NCBI GenBank assembly: GCA_038237435.1
Contig: JBBRYT010000005.1
Span: 1 to 64,000, forward strand
DNA length: 64,000 nucleotides
Reading direction: 5' to 3'
Source of the DNA: JACCTI01 sp038237435
GTDB lineage: Bacteria > Verrucomicrobiota > Verrucomicrobiia > Chthoniobacterales > UBA10450
A model generated the notes under the pieces. That model saw only the letters and a program-made list of their open reading frames with translations. It had not been told where the DNA came from and did not search any database. Both the position numbers and the translations under genes were made by a program. This document shows, one piece after another, positions 18,374 to 27,630 of this stretch; positions within the stretch are counted from its first letter, which is position 1, and every line of letters begins with the position of its first letter.

Positions 18374-19774
18374 ATGCTCTCTGTTCCTCTGAACGCCCCG
18401 CCCGTACCCGAAATGCATCAAGCCGTCGCCACACCCGCTCCTGCCGTGGCGCCTCCGCCGCGCAAAAAGAAGTCGCGCAAAAGGCGCAACATCATTCTTG
18501 GGATCGTCGGCGTGGTCGTCCTGTGGATTATCGTTTCGATCATTCTTAGCAAGCGCGAGAAGCCGATCCCGATTGTGACCGAGAAGGCCATTCGGAAAAC
18601 AATCGTCCAAGTCGTTTCCGCCACGGGGAAAATTCAACCCGAGACAGAAGTTAAAATTTCGCCCGAAGTGGCGGGAGAAATTATCGAATTGCCCGTGATC
18701 GACGGAATGGCCGTGAAGAAGGGCGATCTGTTGGTGAAAATCAAACCTGATACCTACAAGGCGCTTTTGGAACAGCAGGAAGCAGCGATCAGCACCGCGA
18801 AGGCAACTAACCTCCAGCAAAAAGCGAGCATGGTGAAGGCGGAGCAGGATTTAAAGCGCGCCGATGACATGTACGCGAAAAAAGCGATCTCCATTCAGGA
18901 ATACAACGCTTCGCAAGCAGCGTATGACGTCGCCAAGAATACCTACGAAAGTTCGCTGCACATGATCGAGCAGGCGCAGGCCAGTTCGAGTCAGGCGCGT
19001 GATGCGCTGGCAAAGACGACGATCTATTCGCCGATCGATGGAACGGTGACGATCCTGGCCAGCAAGTTAGGTGAACGTGTGGTGGCGACGAATCAGTTTG
19101 CCGGAACAGAAGTGATGCGCGTGGCGGATCTGTCGGCCATGGAAGCGCGCGTCGACGTGAATGAAAACGACGTGGTAAATGTGAAGCTCGGCGACAAAGC
19201 AAGCGTGACCATTGATGCCTACGGCGAACGTAAATTTACCGGCACGGTTTATCTCATTGCCAATACCGGAAAAACGACTGGTACCGGCACGCAGGAAGAA
19301 GTGACAAACTTTGAAGTGAAGATCCGGATTCAGGATCATGATGTGCAACTGCGCCCGGGGTTAAGCTGCACAGCAGATATCGAAACGAACATCGTGAAAG
19401 ACGTTGTGGCCGTGCCCATGCAAAGCGTCACCATTCGCACCGGCGACACCAATTTGAGTCCGGAAGAAATCGAAAAGAAGAAACAAAAACAAGCCGCGAG
19501 CGACAAGGGCGATAACGCGGCCGACTACACCAATCAACGTCTCGAAAAGAAGAGCGAAAAAGACGAGCGGGAGAAGGCCGCCAAGGTCGTGTTTTTGAAA
19601 AAAGCGAACAAGGCGCAGATGGTCAAAGTGACGACCGGTATCGCCGATGATACTTACATGGAAATCAAAAGCGGTGTGCAACCGGGCGATGAAGTGATTT
19701 CCGGTACCTACAGCGCAATCAGCCGCAAATTAAAAGACGGCGCGAAGGTCGAATACGACAAAGAGAAGAAGTAA
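18374..19774 (+). CDS. HlyD/MacA-type periplasmic adaptor protein
   Basis: The 466-residue protein has a proline-rich cytoplasmic N-terminus, a KKKSRKRR basic patch, then one membrane helix (IILGIVGVVVLWIIVSIIL, about residues 41-60). The periplasmic part follows: a lipoyl-like half motif near GKIQPETEVKISPEVAGEI, a coiled-coil hairpin rich in Ala/Gln/Glu near 140-210, then the second lipoyl half (YSPIDGTVTILASKLGE) and beta-barrel domain. A charged insertion of about 60 residues (rich in KKKQKQ and EKKSEKDERE) near 360-415 is unusual. It should link an inner-membrane ABC pump to the outer membrane. The ATPase and two permeases follow downstream. Confidence 0.85.
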   Translation: MLSVPLNAPPVPEMHQAVATPAPAVAPPPRKKKSRKRRNIILGIVGVVVLWIIVSIILSKREKPIPIVTEKAIRKTIVQVVSATGKIQPETEVKISPEVAGEIIELPVIDGMAVKKGDLLVKIKPDTYKALLEQQEAAISTAKATNLQQKASMVKAEQDLKRADDMYAKKAISIQEYNASQAAYDVAKNTYESSLHMIEQAQASSSQARDALAKTTIYSPIDGTVTILASKLGERVVATNQFAGTEVMRVADLSAMEARVDVNENDVVNVKLGDKASVTIDAYGERKFTGTVYLIANTGKTTGTGTQEEVTNFEVKIRIQDHDVQLRPGLSCTADIETNIVKDVVAVPMQSVTIRTGDTNLSPEEIEKKKQKQAASDKGDNAADYTNQRLEKKSEKDEREKAAKVVFLKKANKAQMVKVTTGIADDTYMEIKSGVQPGDEVISGTYSAISRKLKDGAKVEYDKEKK

Positions 19775-19807
19775 CTGCGACGGGTTAACCACTCGTTAGG
19801 CAAACGA

Positions 19808-20551
19808 ATGCGCAACGTAGTTCGCCCCTTCGGTCCAGTGGTGATCGACATCGAGAACATCACGAAACATTACGTGATGGGTGAGGAAACTGTGCATGCC
19901 TTGCGCGGTGTGTCCTTGCAGATCCGGAGCAACGAATACCTCGCCATCATGGGACCGAGCGGCAGCGGGAAATCGACGCTCATGAACATGCTCGGCTGTC
20001 TCGATACACCCAGTTCGGGACATTATCTTTTCAATGGCAAAGACGTCTCCGCCATGGACGACGATGAACTGGCGGCGATCCGCAATCGAGAAATCGGTTT
20101 CGTGTTTCAAACTTTCAATCTCCTCCCCCGCTCGACCAGTTTGCGAAACGTTGAGCTGCCCCTGATTTACGCGGGGATCGACCCGGAAACGCGCGAGCAC
20201 CAGGCGGCGCAAGTATTACGAGATGTCGGCTTGGGAGATCGAATGCATCACAAGCCTAACGAGTTGTCGGGTGGTCAACGGCAGCGGGTCGCGATCGCAC
20301 GCGCGCTGGTCAACGATCCGTCGATAATTCTCGCCGACGAACCCACCGGCAACCTTGATTCGAAAACCGGCGAAGAAATCATGCACCTGCTGGAAAATCT
20401 TTATCAGAACGGCAACACGATCATTCTCGTCACGCATGAACCGGACATCGCGCGACACGCGCGGCGCATCGTGCATTTGCGTGATGGACTGATCGAGAGC
20501 GATGATTTCACCGAAGAAGTTGATTCGGAATCGCTCGTTTATACGCGATGA
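19808..20551 (+). CDS. ABC transporter ATP-binding protein, MacB/LolD class
   Basis: The 247-residue ATPase has Walker A GPSGSGKS near residue 52, the Q-loop VFQTFNLLPR near 103, signature LSGGQRQRVAIARAL near 155, Walker B IILADEPTGNLDS near 177, and the switch His in LVTHEP near 211. The EPTGNLDS form is typical of LolD/MacB ATPases that drive FtsX-type permeases. It precedes a permease with an ATGA overlap. Two 9-mer copies are near: one 7 bases before the ATG (19792-19800) and one encoding Pro-Asn-Glu directly before the signature motif (20255-20263). Confidence 0.92.
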   Translation: MRNVVRPFGPVVIDIENITKHYVMGEETVHALRGVSLQIRSNEYLAIMGPSGSGKSTLMNMLGCLDTPSSGHYLFNGKDVSAMDDDELAAIRNREIGFVFQTFNLLPRSTSLRNVELPLIYAGIDPETREHQAAQVLRDVGLGDRMHHKPNELSGGQRQRVAIARALVNDPSIILADEPTGNLDSKTGEEIMHLLENLYQNGNTIILVTHEPDIARHARRIVHLRDGLIESDDFTEEVDSESLVYTR

Positions 20552-21798
20552 AACGTCTCGTCTACGAGTTGAGTGAGAGCTGGAAAATTGCCCTCGCGCA
20601 AATGCAATCGAACAAAACGCGTTCGATGCTCACTGCCCTCGGGGTAATCATCGGGATCGTCGCGGTCACCTTGATGGGCACAGCTATTTCCGGAATCCAA
20701 AGCGGCTTCGACAAGAGCATGTCGATCCTCGGAGATGATGTGCTTTACGTGAGCCAGTTTCCCTGGGCCCGCGTGAATGATTGGTGGAATTATCGCGACC
20801 GTCGCGAGATCAAAACCGAATACGCGGACACGCTGAATCGTTTGATCGCAGCCAGTGAGAATACAAATCTCAGCCTCGCCGTTCCGACTTCGAATGTGAT
20901 CCGCATCGTGAAACACGCGGACAATCAGGTGAGCGACGTTTTCATTCAGGGAACAACGGCAGATTATCCGCTCATCTCGACCGTCGATTTCGCAGAAGGG
21001 CGTTTCTTTAACGACTCGGAGAACAAAAGCGCGGCCAACGTTTGTCTGCTCGGCTACGACGTCGCGGACGCGCTTTTCGCTTCCGCTAATCCGATAGATC
21101 AGACTGTGCTCATCAGTGGCCAGCAATTCAAAGTCATTGGTGTTGGCGCGCGGCAAGGCTCGTTTCTCGGACTGTTCAGCCTCGACTCAATCGTCATCGT
21201 GCCCTTGCCCGCGTTTAAGAAATTCTTCAGCACGAAAGCCCAATCGGACGTGCGCGTGAAGGTGAAGGACAAGACCAAAATTCAGGAGGCCAAGGATGAG
21301 CTGGCCGGTTTGATGCGTCGTGTGCGCGCCTTGCCGCCGGAGAAGAAAAACGACTTCGACATCAACGAGCAGCAGGCTTTTAAGAGCACCCTCGATCCTA
21401 TAAAAAATTCGATTGCGATCGCAGGTCTTTTTATCACGGGTCTTTCGCTCTTCGTCGGGGCGATCGGCATCATGAACATCACTTTCGTCAGCGTGAAAGA
21501 GCGCACGAAAGAGATCGGCACACGCAAAGCGCTCGGCGCGCGTCGGCGCACCATTCTGTTACAGTTCTTGATCGAATCCACCTCCCTCTGCATTCTCGGC
21601 GGACTGATCGGGCTAATCTTCGCCTACGCGATGTGCTTCAGCATCGCCAAGGCCTTTCCTTCATTCCCGATTCAATTTTCCTTCGGTCTTGTGCTGGTGG
21701 GGATGGTTGTCTCGATCATGACTGGGTTGGTCTCGGGATTTGCGCCGGCCTGGTCCGCATCGCGTCTCGATCCGGTGACCGCTCTTCGCTACGAGTAA
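20548..21798 (+). CDS. FtsX-type ABC permease (first of two)
   Basis: The 416-residue protein has the MacB permease layout. Helix 1 lies near residues 30-50 (LGVIIGIVAVTLMGTA) and a periplasmic MacB-PCD domain covers about residues 55-270. Three C-terminal helices follow, around GLSLFVGAIGIMNI, the STSLCILGGLIGLIF segment and VGMVVSIMTGLVSGF. The KERTKEIGTRKALGARRRTI coupling motif is diagnostic. It likely forms a heterodimer with the next gene, powered by the preceding ATPase and joined to the adaptor. The substrate (lipoprotein, peptide or small molecule) cannot be told from sequence. Confidence 0.88.
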   Translation: MKRLVYELSESWKIALAQMQSNKTRSMLTALGVIIGIVAVTLMGTAISGIQSGFDKSMSILGDDVLYVSQFPWARVNDWWNYRDRREIKTEYADTLNRLIAASENTNLSLAVPTSNVIRIVKHADNQVSDVFIQGTTADYPLISTVDFAEGRFFNDSENKSAANVCLLGYDVADALFASANPIDQTVLISGQQFKVIGVGARQGSFLGLFSLDSIVIVPLPAFKKFFSTKAQSDVRVKVKDKTKIQEAKDELAGLMRRVRALPPEKKNDFDINEQQAFKSTLDPIKNSIAIAGLFITGLSLFVGAIGIMNITFVSVKERTKEIGTRKALGARRRTILLQFLIESTSLCILGGLIGLIFAYAMCFSIAKAFPSFPIQFSFGLVLVGMVVSIMTGLVSGFAPAWSASRLDPVTALRYE

Positions 21799-21804
21799 GT
21801 CGCT

Positions 21805-23040
21805 ATGCGTTTCCGCGAAATTTTGCAGATGTCGCTGCAGTCGTTAGGCGCAAACAAACTTCGCTCCGGTCTAACTATGATCGGCATCACCATCGGCGTT
21901 TTTTCTGTCATCTCGGTCATGACGGCGATCGGCGCCCTGCAGACTTCCATCGAAAGCGGAATCAGTTTTCTCGGATCGAATATTTTCCAGTTCGCAAAAT
22001 ATCCGGTGAGCGGCGGCCGCGGCGGGCGAGATGCCGCGAAGTACGAGAACCGGCACAACATCACCTATGCGCAGGCGATGCGTTACTACACTCTGATGGA
22101 AGGAAACGCGCGCGAGATTTGCCTGAAGACTTTCGACTTCAAGGGGCAGGCTATTTACAACGGATTGAAAACCCCGCCGAGCCTGACGGTCGCCGGCTCG
22201 AACAAGAGCTTTCTGACGGCGAATTCATACACCCTCGGTTACGGGAGGAATTTGACCGACGAAGATGTCGATCTGGCCCGCAATGTTGTGATCGTTGGAA
22301 AGACAATTGAAAAGAATCTTTTCCCTCACGAATCACCCATCGGAAAAACGATCAAACTGAGCGGACATGCGGTGGAAATCATTGGCGTGATGGCGGAAAA
22401 AGGCAGCGCGTTTGGCCAGAGTCAGGACGACATCTGCGTCATTCCGATCACGCGCTTTTTTGAAAACTTCGGCGGCAGTAACCGCACGGTGAACATCGCG
22501 ACGCAGTCTTTCTCGCAGGAGACCTACAATCGAACTTTGGACAAGGCGATCGGCGCAATGCGTATCGCACGGGGACTTAAACCAAACCAGCGTGATGACT
22601 TCGAGATTTACTCGAACGATTCACTGAAAAGTGCATTTGCGTCCGTCGCCGATGTGGTGCGTGTCGGCGCATTTGTTATTAGCCTCATCGCGCTCGTCGC
22701 GGCCGGTATTGGCATTATGAACATTATGCTGGTGAGTGTGACTGAGCGGACAAAAGAAATAGGTATTCGCAAATCAATCGGCGCGCGCAGCCGAGACATC
22801 CTTCGGCAATTTCTCACCGAAGCAGTTTTCATCTCGGAAGCTGGCGGGATTCTTGGCATCTTGCTCGGTGTGATCGGCGGCGACTTGCTCGCGCTATGGT
22901 TGGAGGCTGATCTTATTTTTCCTTTCGGTTGGGCGCTGGCCGGCCTCATCGTCTGCTCGGGGATTGGGATTGGATTTGGTTTCTATCCCGCTTATCGCGC
23001 AGCTTCACTCGATCCGATCGAAGCGCTGCGATTCGAGTAA
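21805..23040 (+). CDS. FtsX-type ABC permease (second of two)
   Basis: The 411-residue paralogue has the same architecture as the preceding permease: N-terminal helix MIGITIGVFSVISVMTAIG, periplasmic MacB-PCD region, coupling motif TERTKEIGIRKSIGARSRDI near 320, and terminal helices ending in FGFYPAYRAASLDPIEALRF. It follows the first permease by 6 bases. Two non-identical permease subunits with a single ATPase and one adaptor give a LolCDE-like pump extended to the outer membrane. A GTCGTTAGG variant encodes QSLGAN near residue 13. Confidence 0.88.
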   Translation: MRFREILQMSLQSLGANKLRSGLTMIGITIGVFSVISVMTAIGALQTSIESGISFLGSNIFQFAKYPVSGGRGGRDAAKYENRHNITYAQAMRYYTLMEGNAREICLKTFDFKGQAIYNGLKTPPSLTVAGSNKSFLTANSYTLGYGRNLTDEDVDLARNVVIVGKTIEKNLFPHESPIGKTIKLSGHAVEIIGVMAEKGSAFGQSQDDICVIPITRFFENFGGSNRTVNIATQSFSQETYNRTLDKAIGAMRIARGLKPNQRDDFEIYSNDSLKSAFASVADVVRVGAFVISLIALVAAGIGIMNIMLVSVTERTKEIGIRKSIGARSRDILRQFLTEAVFISEAGGILGILLGVIGGDLLALWLEADLIFPFGWALAGLIVCSGIGIGFGFYPAYRAASLDPIEALRFE

Positions 23041-23158
23041 ATAGCTGCGCTTCAAGCCCTAACGAAGGGAAGGCCTTCGCGCGCGAATTTCCGACGTTTT
23101 CGGAGCTTGGAAATTCCGCGCGCTTCCCTAATCTCGCGCCTCGCAGTTCCCCCTCCCC

Positions 23159-25222
23159 GTGCCTTCGTCTTCACAAACTCCCGTCGGCACATTACCTGCC
23201 AGCATTCTTCTTGTTGAAGAGTATAAGGCGCTCGCAATCGCGTTCGGCTCCGCGCTCAAACAATTCGCTCCCCGTTTTGCGACACACGTTGTCCCTTCTC
23301 TCGCCCAGGCCGACGCGCTCATCGACGAACTGAGACCAGCGTTGCTCGTTATCGACTGCGATCCACCGCCGCTACACAGTGTGCAGTTTTTCGATCGGCT
23401 GCGATCCCGTTTGCCCAACGTGCGCGTCTTGATCGTGGCCGCCGAAAATGCCGAAGAATTAAAGGATCGCCAGGCGTTTCAACCCGCTCTCGAGTTCATT
23501 AAGAAGCCTTTCGAGCTTCGCAAATTCGGCGCGGTCATTGAAGCGCTGCTCACCCCTGCTCTGACGGAATTAGGAACAGCGGACAGTTTGAAGTTGCTCG
23601 ACATGATTTTGCTCTACGCCATCACCGCCGCCCCGATCGTTCTCCGGGTGGAAGGTGCGGGAGGACGAAGTGGCGAGATTCATTTTGCCGAAGGACGAAT
23701 CACTCACGCTGCGGGGCTAGGAAAGACCGGCGAGGAGGCGATACAGACAATGTTAAGTTGGCGCGCGCCGCGTTTTAGTGAGGGCGAACGCGCGCTTGAT
23801 CCGCCGCGAACAATTCACGGCCCGTGGGTGCCGGTCTTGCGCCGAGCGACCCAAGCCACACAGGACGAAGCGCCCGCCGTGGAAATGGCGGCAACGCCTC
23901 CGACTAAGCGCGAAGTTCCACTATCGCTTCCGGCGATAAAAATCGTTGTCGTCGACGATACGGAGCTACTGCTCGTTTTCGTCGATGAGATGCTCGAAAC
24001 CGCGCACCCGGAATTCGAAATTGTGACGGCACTGTCGGGCTTTGATGGGTTGAAACGTGCGGCGGCCGAGAAACCGGATTTGCTCCTGCTTGATTACGAT
24101 TTGCCGGATATCACCGGTGCTGACGTCTGCGAAAAACTGCTGGAGAACGAAGAGACCGCGCGCATTCCGGTCATCATGATGTCGGGCCACGTTTCCGAAA
24201 TGACGTCAGTCTCGGAGCGTTTCGAAAATGTCGTCGCGACAATCGAGAAACCATTTCTCTCCGCCACCCTGGTCGGCTTGGTCGAGCAAACGCTGCGCGA
24301 CCTGCCGAAGCTGCGCGTTCCGTTTGCGAAAAAGATAAAGGTACCGCCGACAACTGGTGAGACGTTGACGCCGCCCAAGGATCACTCTACTCCTTCGCGA
24401 AACGGGCACAGCATTTCACACAAACCGAATCATTCGTCTTCAGTGCCTGGTCTGGCCGAGGAAGGAATTCCCGAATCGATTCTCGATCCGTCGCCGGCAA
24501 CCGAAGTGGAGATCGAAGAGGCGACAGAAGCTGCAAAGGCTACAATCAAAATTGTTCCGGGCGAGCCAACAGCAGTCACGTCTCCGCTCTCTGCGGAAAT
24601 TTCGGCGGGAATCCCGCAGGCGCGCTCGAACGCAGTCGTGCTCGGTTTGCCGCTGGAAGTTTTGGCGATCGACCTTTCGTCGCGACTTCGGGTGATGGAA
24701 ATTCGCGCGCGTCCGTTTTCATCAGCAGTCTCCCTTCATGCTCTGCCGCACTCATCCGCGCGTCTGCCGCAACCTGACAAACCGTTTCGTCTCTCGCTGG
24801 TGCAACTTAATCGCGAGGGCGAGCTCGATATCGTTCGAGTCGCGCCTGCGCCCGCAGCGAAGGATCACCAAGCGACACGCTACCAATTCACAATTGACGG
24901 AGTGGAATTGTTGCCCGCTGCTGATGCAAATACTGTTCAGCTCTCCCCGACATCCGCGCCTATTAGACTGGAACTTCTCGGACTTTTCGAACTCACGCGC
25001 GTCGAATTATCGACTGACTTCAGTGTCCAACATCTGGTTCTTAAGCGGCGGGATAAACGAATGCGTGCAACGCTGTTGCCGCAAGCGATCCACATCGGGG
25101 CCACCTTCACGATCACCAAACTTTCGCTGACCTCTACTGGCGCGATCCGTGAAGTGCGTTTGGCGGCGTTTCAACACCCGCCTCAATCGAGTCCCAGCGC
25201 GCGTAAAGTCGAGTCCACGTGA
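23159..25222 (+). CDS. Response regulator with two receiver domains and a central DUF4388-like domain
   Basis: The 687-residue protein has a first receiver domain (residues about 15-130) with LVIDCD as the possible phospho-acceptor and IKKPFE. A DUF4388/PATAN-like segment follows near 145-215 (SGEIHFAEGRITHAA). The second receiver lies near 260-380, with VVDDTELLL, LLLDYDLPD, MSGH and EKPF all intact. A disordered Pro/Ser/Thr-rich linker comes next, and a C-terminal beta-rich domain of about 180 residues that I do not recognise. No HTH or enzyme output is visible, so it may act through protein contacts, as in gliding, motility or polar-growth systems. The start is a GTG at 23159 with no obvious ribosome site. 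The 3' end overlaps convergent purB by 40 bases. Confidence 0.8.
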   Translation: MPSSSQTPVGTLPASILLVEEYKALAIAFGSALKQFAPRFATHVVPSLAQADALIDELRPALLVIDCDPPPLHSVQFFDRLRSRLPNVRVLIVAAENAEELKDRQAFQPALEFIKKPFELRKFGAVIEALLTPALTELGTADSLKLLDMILLYAITAAPIVLRVEGAGGRSGEIHFAEGRITHAAGLGKTGEEAIQTMLSWRAPRFSEGERALDPPRTIHGPWVPVLRRATQATQDEAPAVEMAATPPTKREVPLSLPAIKIVVVDDTELLLVFVDEMLETAHPEFEIVTALSGFDGLKRAAAEKPDLLLLDYDLPDITGADVCEKLLENEETARIPVIMMSGHVSEMTSVSERFENVVATIEKPFLSATLVGLVEQTLRDLPKLRVPFAKKIKVPPTTGETLTPPKDHSTPSRNGHSISHKPNHSSSVPGLAEEGIPESILDPSPATEVEIEEATEAAKATIKIVPGEPTAVTSPLSAEISAGIPQARSNAVVLGLPLEVLAIDLSSRLRVMEIRARPFSSAVSLHALPHSSARLPQPDKPFRLSLVQLNREGELDIVRVAPAPAAKDHQATRYQFTIDGVELLPAADANTVQLSPTSAPIRLELLGLFELTRVELSTDFSVQHLVLKRRDKRMRATLLPQAIHIGATFTITKLSLTSTGAIREVRLAAFQHPPQSSPSARKVEST

Positions 25223-26478
25223 CGGAAGTGGACGTCGAGCGAACAAAGCGCCTCGATTTTTTCTGGCGGCAAGAGTTTTGTAATTTCCGGTTCGGCCTTC
25301 GCATTCTCGGCAAAGGACAGATCGCCTTTCCAAGTTCCCATCGCGGCGCGCTGCACGGCTTCGTAGGCTGATTTCCGTTCGGCGCCGGCGGCAGTCAATG
25401 CAAGGAGGATCGACTGACTGCAGTAGAGACCCTTCGTTCGCTCGAGATTTCGCTGCATTTGTTCGGGGTAAACCTGCAACCCTTCCACGAGTTCGCGCAA
25501 CTTCACCAACATGTAATCCAGCAAGATGCAGGCGTCGGGCAGGATGATGCGTTCCGCGCTGGAATGGCTGATGTCGCGTTCGTGCCAAAGCGCAACGTTT
25601 TCCAATGCCGTAACCGCATAACCGCGAACGACTCGGGCAAGGCCGCTCAATCGCTCGCCGGTTATTGGATTTCGTTTATGCGGCATCGCCGAACTGCCCT
25701 TCTGGCCTTCGCCAAAAAATTCTTCGACCTCCAAGACTTCCGTCCGTTGCAAATGTCGAAATTCAGTCGCCCAGCGATCGATGCTCGAAGCAATGAGAGC
25801 GAGTGTCGTACAAAACTCTGCGTGCCGATCGCGTTGGATGATTTGGGTCGAGAGCGTCGCCGGTTTAAGTCCTAGTTTTTCGCAGACCGAGCGCTCAATT
25901 TTCGGATCCAAGTGCGCGTGCGTTCCAACGGCCCCGCTCAATTTACCGACACGCACGCGTTCCGTCGTTTGTGCGAGCCGCTCTTCGCCGCGACCGAATT
26001 CATCAAACATGAGCGCCAATTTTAATCCGAAGGTGATTGGCTCGGCGTGAATGCCGTGACTGCGGCCAATCATCGGCGTCATCTTGAATTCGCGTGCCCG
26101 TTTCGCGACGGCTCCGCGAAGTTGCTTCAAATCTTCCGCCAAAACTCGGGCCGCTTCTGTTAATTGCACCGCGAGCGTTGTATCGAGAATGTCCGACGAC
26201 GTTAGCCCCTGGTGCATCCAACGAGCCGCCGGCCCGACAGATGCGGCGACGTTTTCGAGAAATGCGATAACATCGTGATTCGTTCGCTTTTCAATCTCGA
26301 CGATTTCCGGGATGGAGAATCGCGCGGATTTCCGAATTTCTTCCGCATCGGCGCGCGGAATCTGACCGAGCTCGGCCATCGCCTCGCAAGCAAGCGTTTC
26401 GATCTCGAGCCAAATTCCAAACTTCCTTTCCTCGGCCCAGATCGCACGCATCTCCGGTCGCGAATAACGGTCGATCAC
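25183..26478 (-). CDS. purB: Adenylosuccinate lyase
   Basis: This lyase of the fumarase/aspartase superfamily cleaves SAICAR and adenylosuccinate, releasing fumarate, in purine synthesis. Visible motifs are HDVIAFLEN near residue 70, HQGLTSSDILDT near 90 and GRSHGIHAEP near 137. The flexible signature GSSAMPHKRNP is near 265, with its catalytic Ser. The GTG at 26478 is chosen, giving VIDRYSRPEM at the start and 431 residues, the usual length. An ATG at 26526 would add 16 unconserved residues. It is convergent with the two-receiver regulator. Confidence 0.95.
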   Translation of the reverse strand: MIDRYSRPEMRAIWAEERKFGIWLEIETLACEAMAELGQIPRADAEEIRKSARFSIPEIVEIEKRTNHDVIAFLENVAASVGPAARWMHQGLTSSDILDTTLAVQLTEAARVLAEDLKQLRGAVAKRAREFKMTPMIGRSHGIHAEPITFGLKLALMFDEFGRGEERLAQTTERVRVGKLSGAVGTHAHLDPKIERSVCEKLGLKPATLSTQIIQRDRHAEFCTTLALIASSIDRWATEFRHLQRTEVLEVEEFFGEGQKGSSAMPHKRNPITGERLSGLARVVRGYAVTALENVALWHERDISHSSAERIILPDACILLDYMLVKLRELVEGLQVYPEQMQRNLERTKGLYCSQSILLALTAAGAERKSAYEAVQRAAMGTWKGDLSFAENAKAEPEITKLLPPEKIEALCSLDVHFRHVDSTLRALGLD

Positions 26479-26529
26479 GGCGCGAAGATAAGAGCCGGGC
26501 CGAAGAGCGGAAAGTGATTTGTACAAAAA

Positions 26530-26572
26530 GAAAGCGCCACGCGGTAAAACCGCAGGGCGCTTTCGGAAAATT
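26530..26572 (-). terminator. Intrinsic terminator of the small 26586-26768 gene
   Basis: Read on the minus strand, GAAAGCGCCCTGCGGT, a TTT loop and ACCGCGTGGCGCTTTC form a long stem with one mismatch, followed by a TTTTTG tract. It starts about 15 bases after the stop of the small gene and ends close to the purB start, so it separates the two. Confidence 0.75.
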
Positions 26573-26585
26573 CTTCGAGCCGAAC

Positions 26586-26768
26586 TTAGCAGACCCGGGC
26601 GCGAGTGAAGTGCCCGTTGTTTTCGACGCGCACCCGACCGCTGCCGAGTAGATCCGCCACGGCGGCTACGGTTTCTTTCGTGCTCTTGGTGCAGGAGCTA
26701 ACGGCGAGGATGAGGTCACCGAGTGAAAGTTTTGGCGAAGCCTTGAGGATCTGGTTGGTCTTTTTCAT
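26586..26768 (-). CDS. Small basic protein, 60 aa, unknown function
   Basis: ATG 26768 opens a 60-residue protein beginning MKKTNQILKASPKLSLGDLI and ending HFTRARVC. The middle (STKETVAAVADLLGSGRVRV) looks like a helix-turn-helix or small helical bundle. A frame extending to 26810 has no conserved-looking residues before MKKTN. It has its own intrinsic terminator downstream, which supports a real, separately expressed gene. I do not recognise a named family; DNA binding is a guess from shape and charge. Confidence 0.7.
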   Translation of the reverse strand: MKKTNQILKASPKLSLGDLILAVSSCTKSTKETVAAVADLLGSGRVRVENNGHFTRARVC

Positions 26769-26893
26769 ACGATTGCCCCATTTGAGAGCAAATGTAGTGC
26801 CAACGTTCAAAATGAGCCGCTTACGAGGGAAATTTCCTCCGGCTGCAGCGTTATTCGCAAACCTGCAGCGCAGAAGTGAGACATTTGTGTCAA

Positions 26894-27532
26894 TTAGCTG
26901 ACATGTCGCGCCGGCTTGGTGCTCAGTCGCATGACAAGGAAGTAGAGGACGGCAAAGCCGGTAATGAGCAACAGTGTCCAGCCGGATTGGCCTTTGATGA
27001 ATTCCTTCATCCCTTCCGGGCTGGAAATAAGATCGGGCCGGACGCGGTAGGCCTTATCGCCAAGGAGCGCGAGGATGTAGCACCACAACCCCGAACCAAC
27101 GATGGTGACCAGACTGAAGATTCCAAAACGCATCTCGATGATGCCGGCGGGAATCGAGATCAAATGTCGGATCACCGGCAGCAGTCGCGCAAAGAAAACT
27201 CCACCAGCCTCATAACGCGCCAACCAGGTTTCCGCGCGGTCAAGCTTGTCTTCGCTCACGAAAAAATATTTTCCGTAGCGTCTAACCAATGGCCGACCGA
27301 CGGAACGCGAAACCCAATAGGTTATCGCGGCCCCGAGATACGAACCCACGGTCCCGGCCAGCACCACGCCTAAAAAGTCTAATTTCCCCTGGGCAGCGAG
27401 AAAAGCCGCCGGCGGAATCACAATCTCGCTCGGCACGGGAAAAATGGAGCTTTCCATCGCCATGAGAACGATGATCCCGACATAGCCACCGTTCTGAACC
27501 CATCCGAACCAGGTGTTGAGCAACTCATGCAT
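26894..27532 (-). CDS. DedA-family membrane protein
   Basis: The 212-residue protein has the DedA/SNARE-associated fold, with a re-entrant loop region MESSIFPVPSEIVIPPAAFL near 26-46 and GSYLGAAITYWVSRSVGRPL near 63. The Arg motif FFARLLPVIRHLISIPAG is near 112-130 and several C-terminal helices follow. DedA proteins act as lipid scramblases or flippases that recycle undecaprenyl phosphate or phosphatidylethanolamine. The specific lipid here is not determinable. Confidence 0.9.
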   Translation of the reverse strand: MHELLNTWFGWVQNGGYVGIIVLMAMESSIFPVPSEIVIPPAAFLAAQGKLDFLGVVLAGTVGSYLGAAITYWVSRSVGRPLVRRYGKYFFVSEDKLDRAETWLARYEAGGVFFARLLPVIRHLISIPAGIIEMRFGIFSLVTIVGSGLWCYILALLGDKAYRVRPDLISSPEGMKEFIKGQSGWTLLLITGFAVLYFLVMRLSTKPARHVS

Positions 27533-27630
27533 CGCGATTTCGATTTCTGTTTTTTAATTTCGGACTTACCCTCCGCCAAGCTCGGGAGGCGCTTAGTTCA
27601 ATCCGAAATCGCTAATCCGCAATTCAAATC

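Noticed and set aside
27557..27609. ATTTCGGA and TCCGAAAT inverted repeat between dedA and the ABC exporter
   Set aside because: Arms are 8 bases and about 35 bases apart, with no poly-T, so a regulatory role is not supported; chance is possible.
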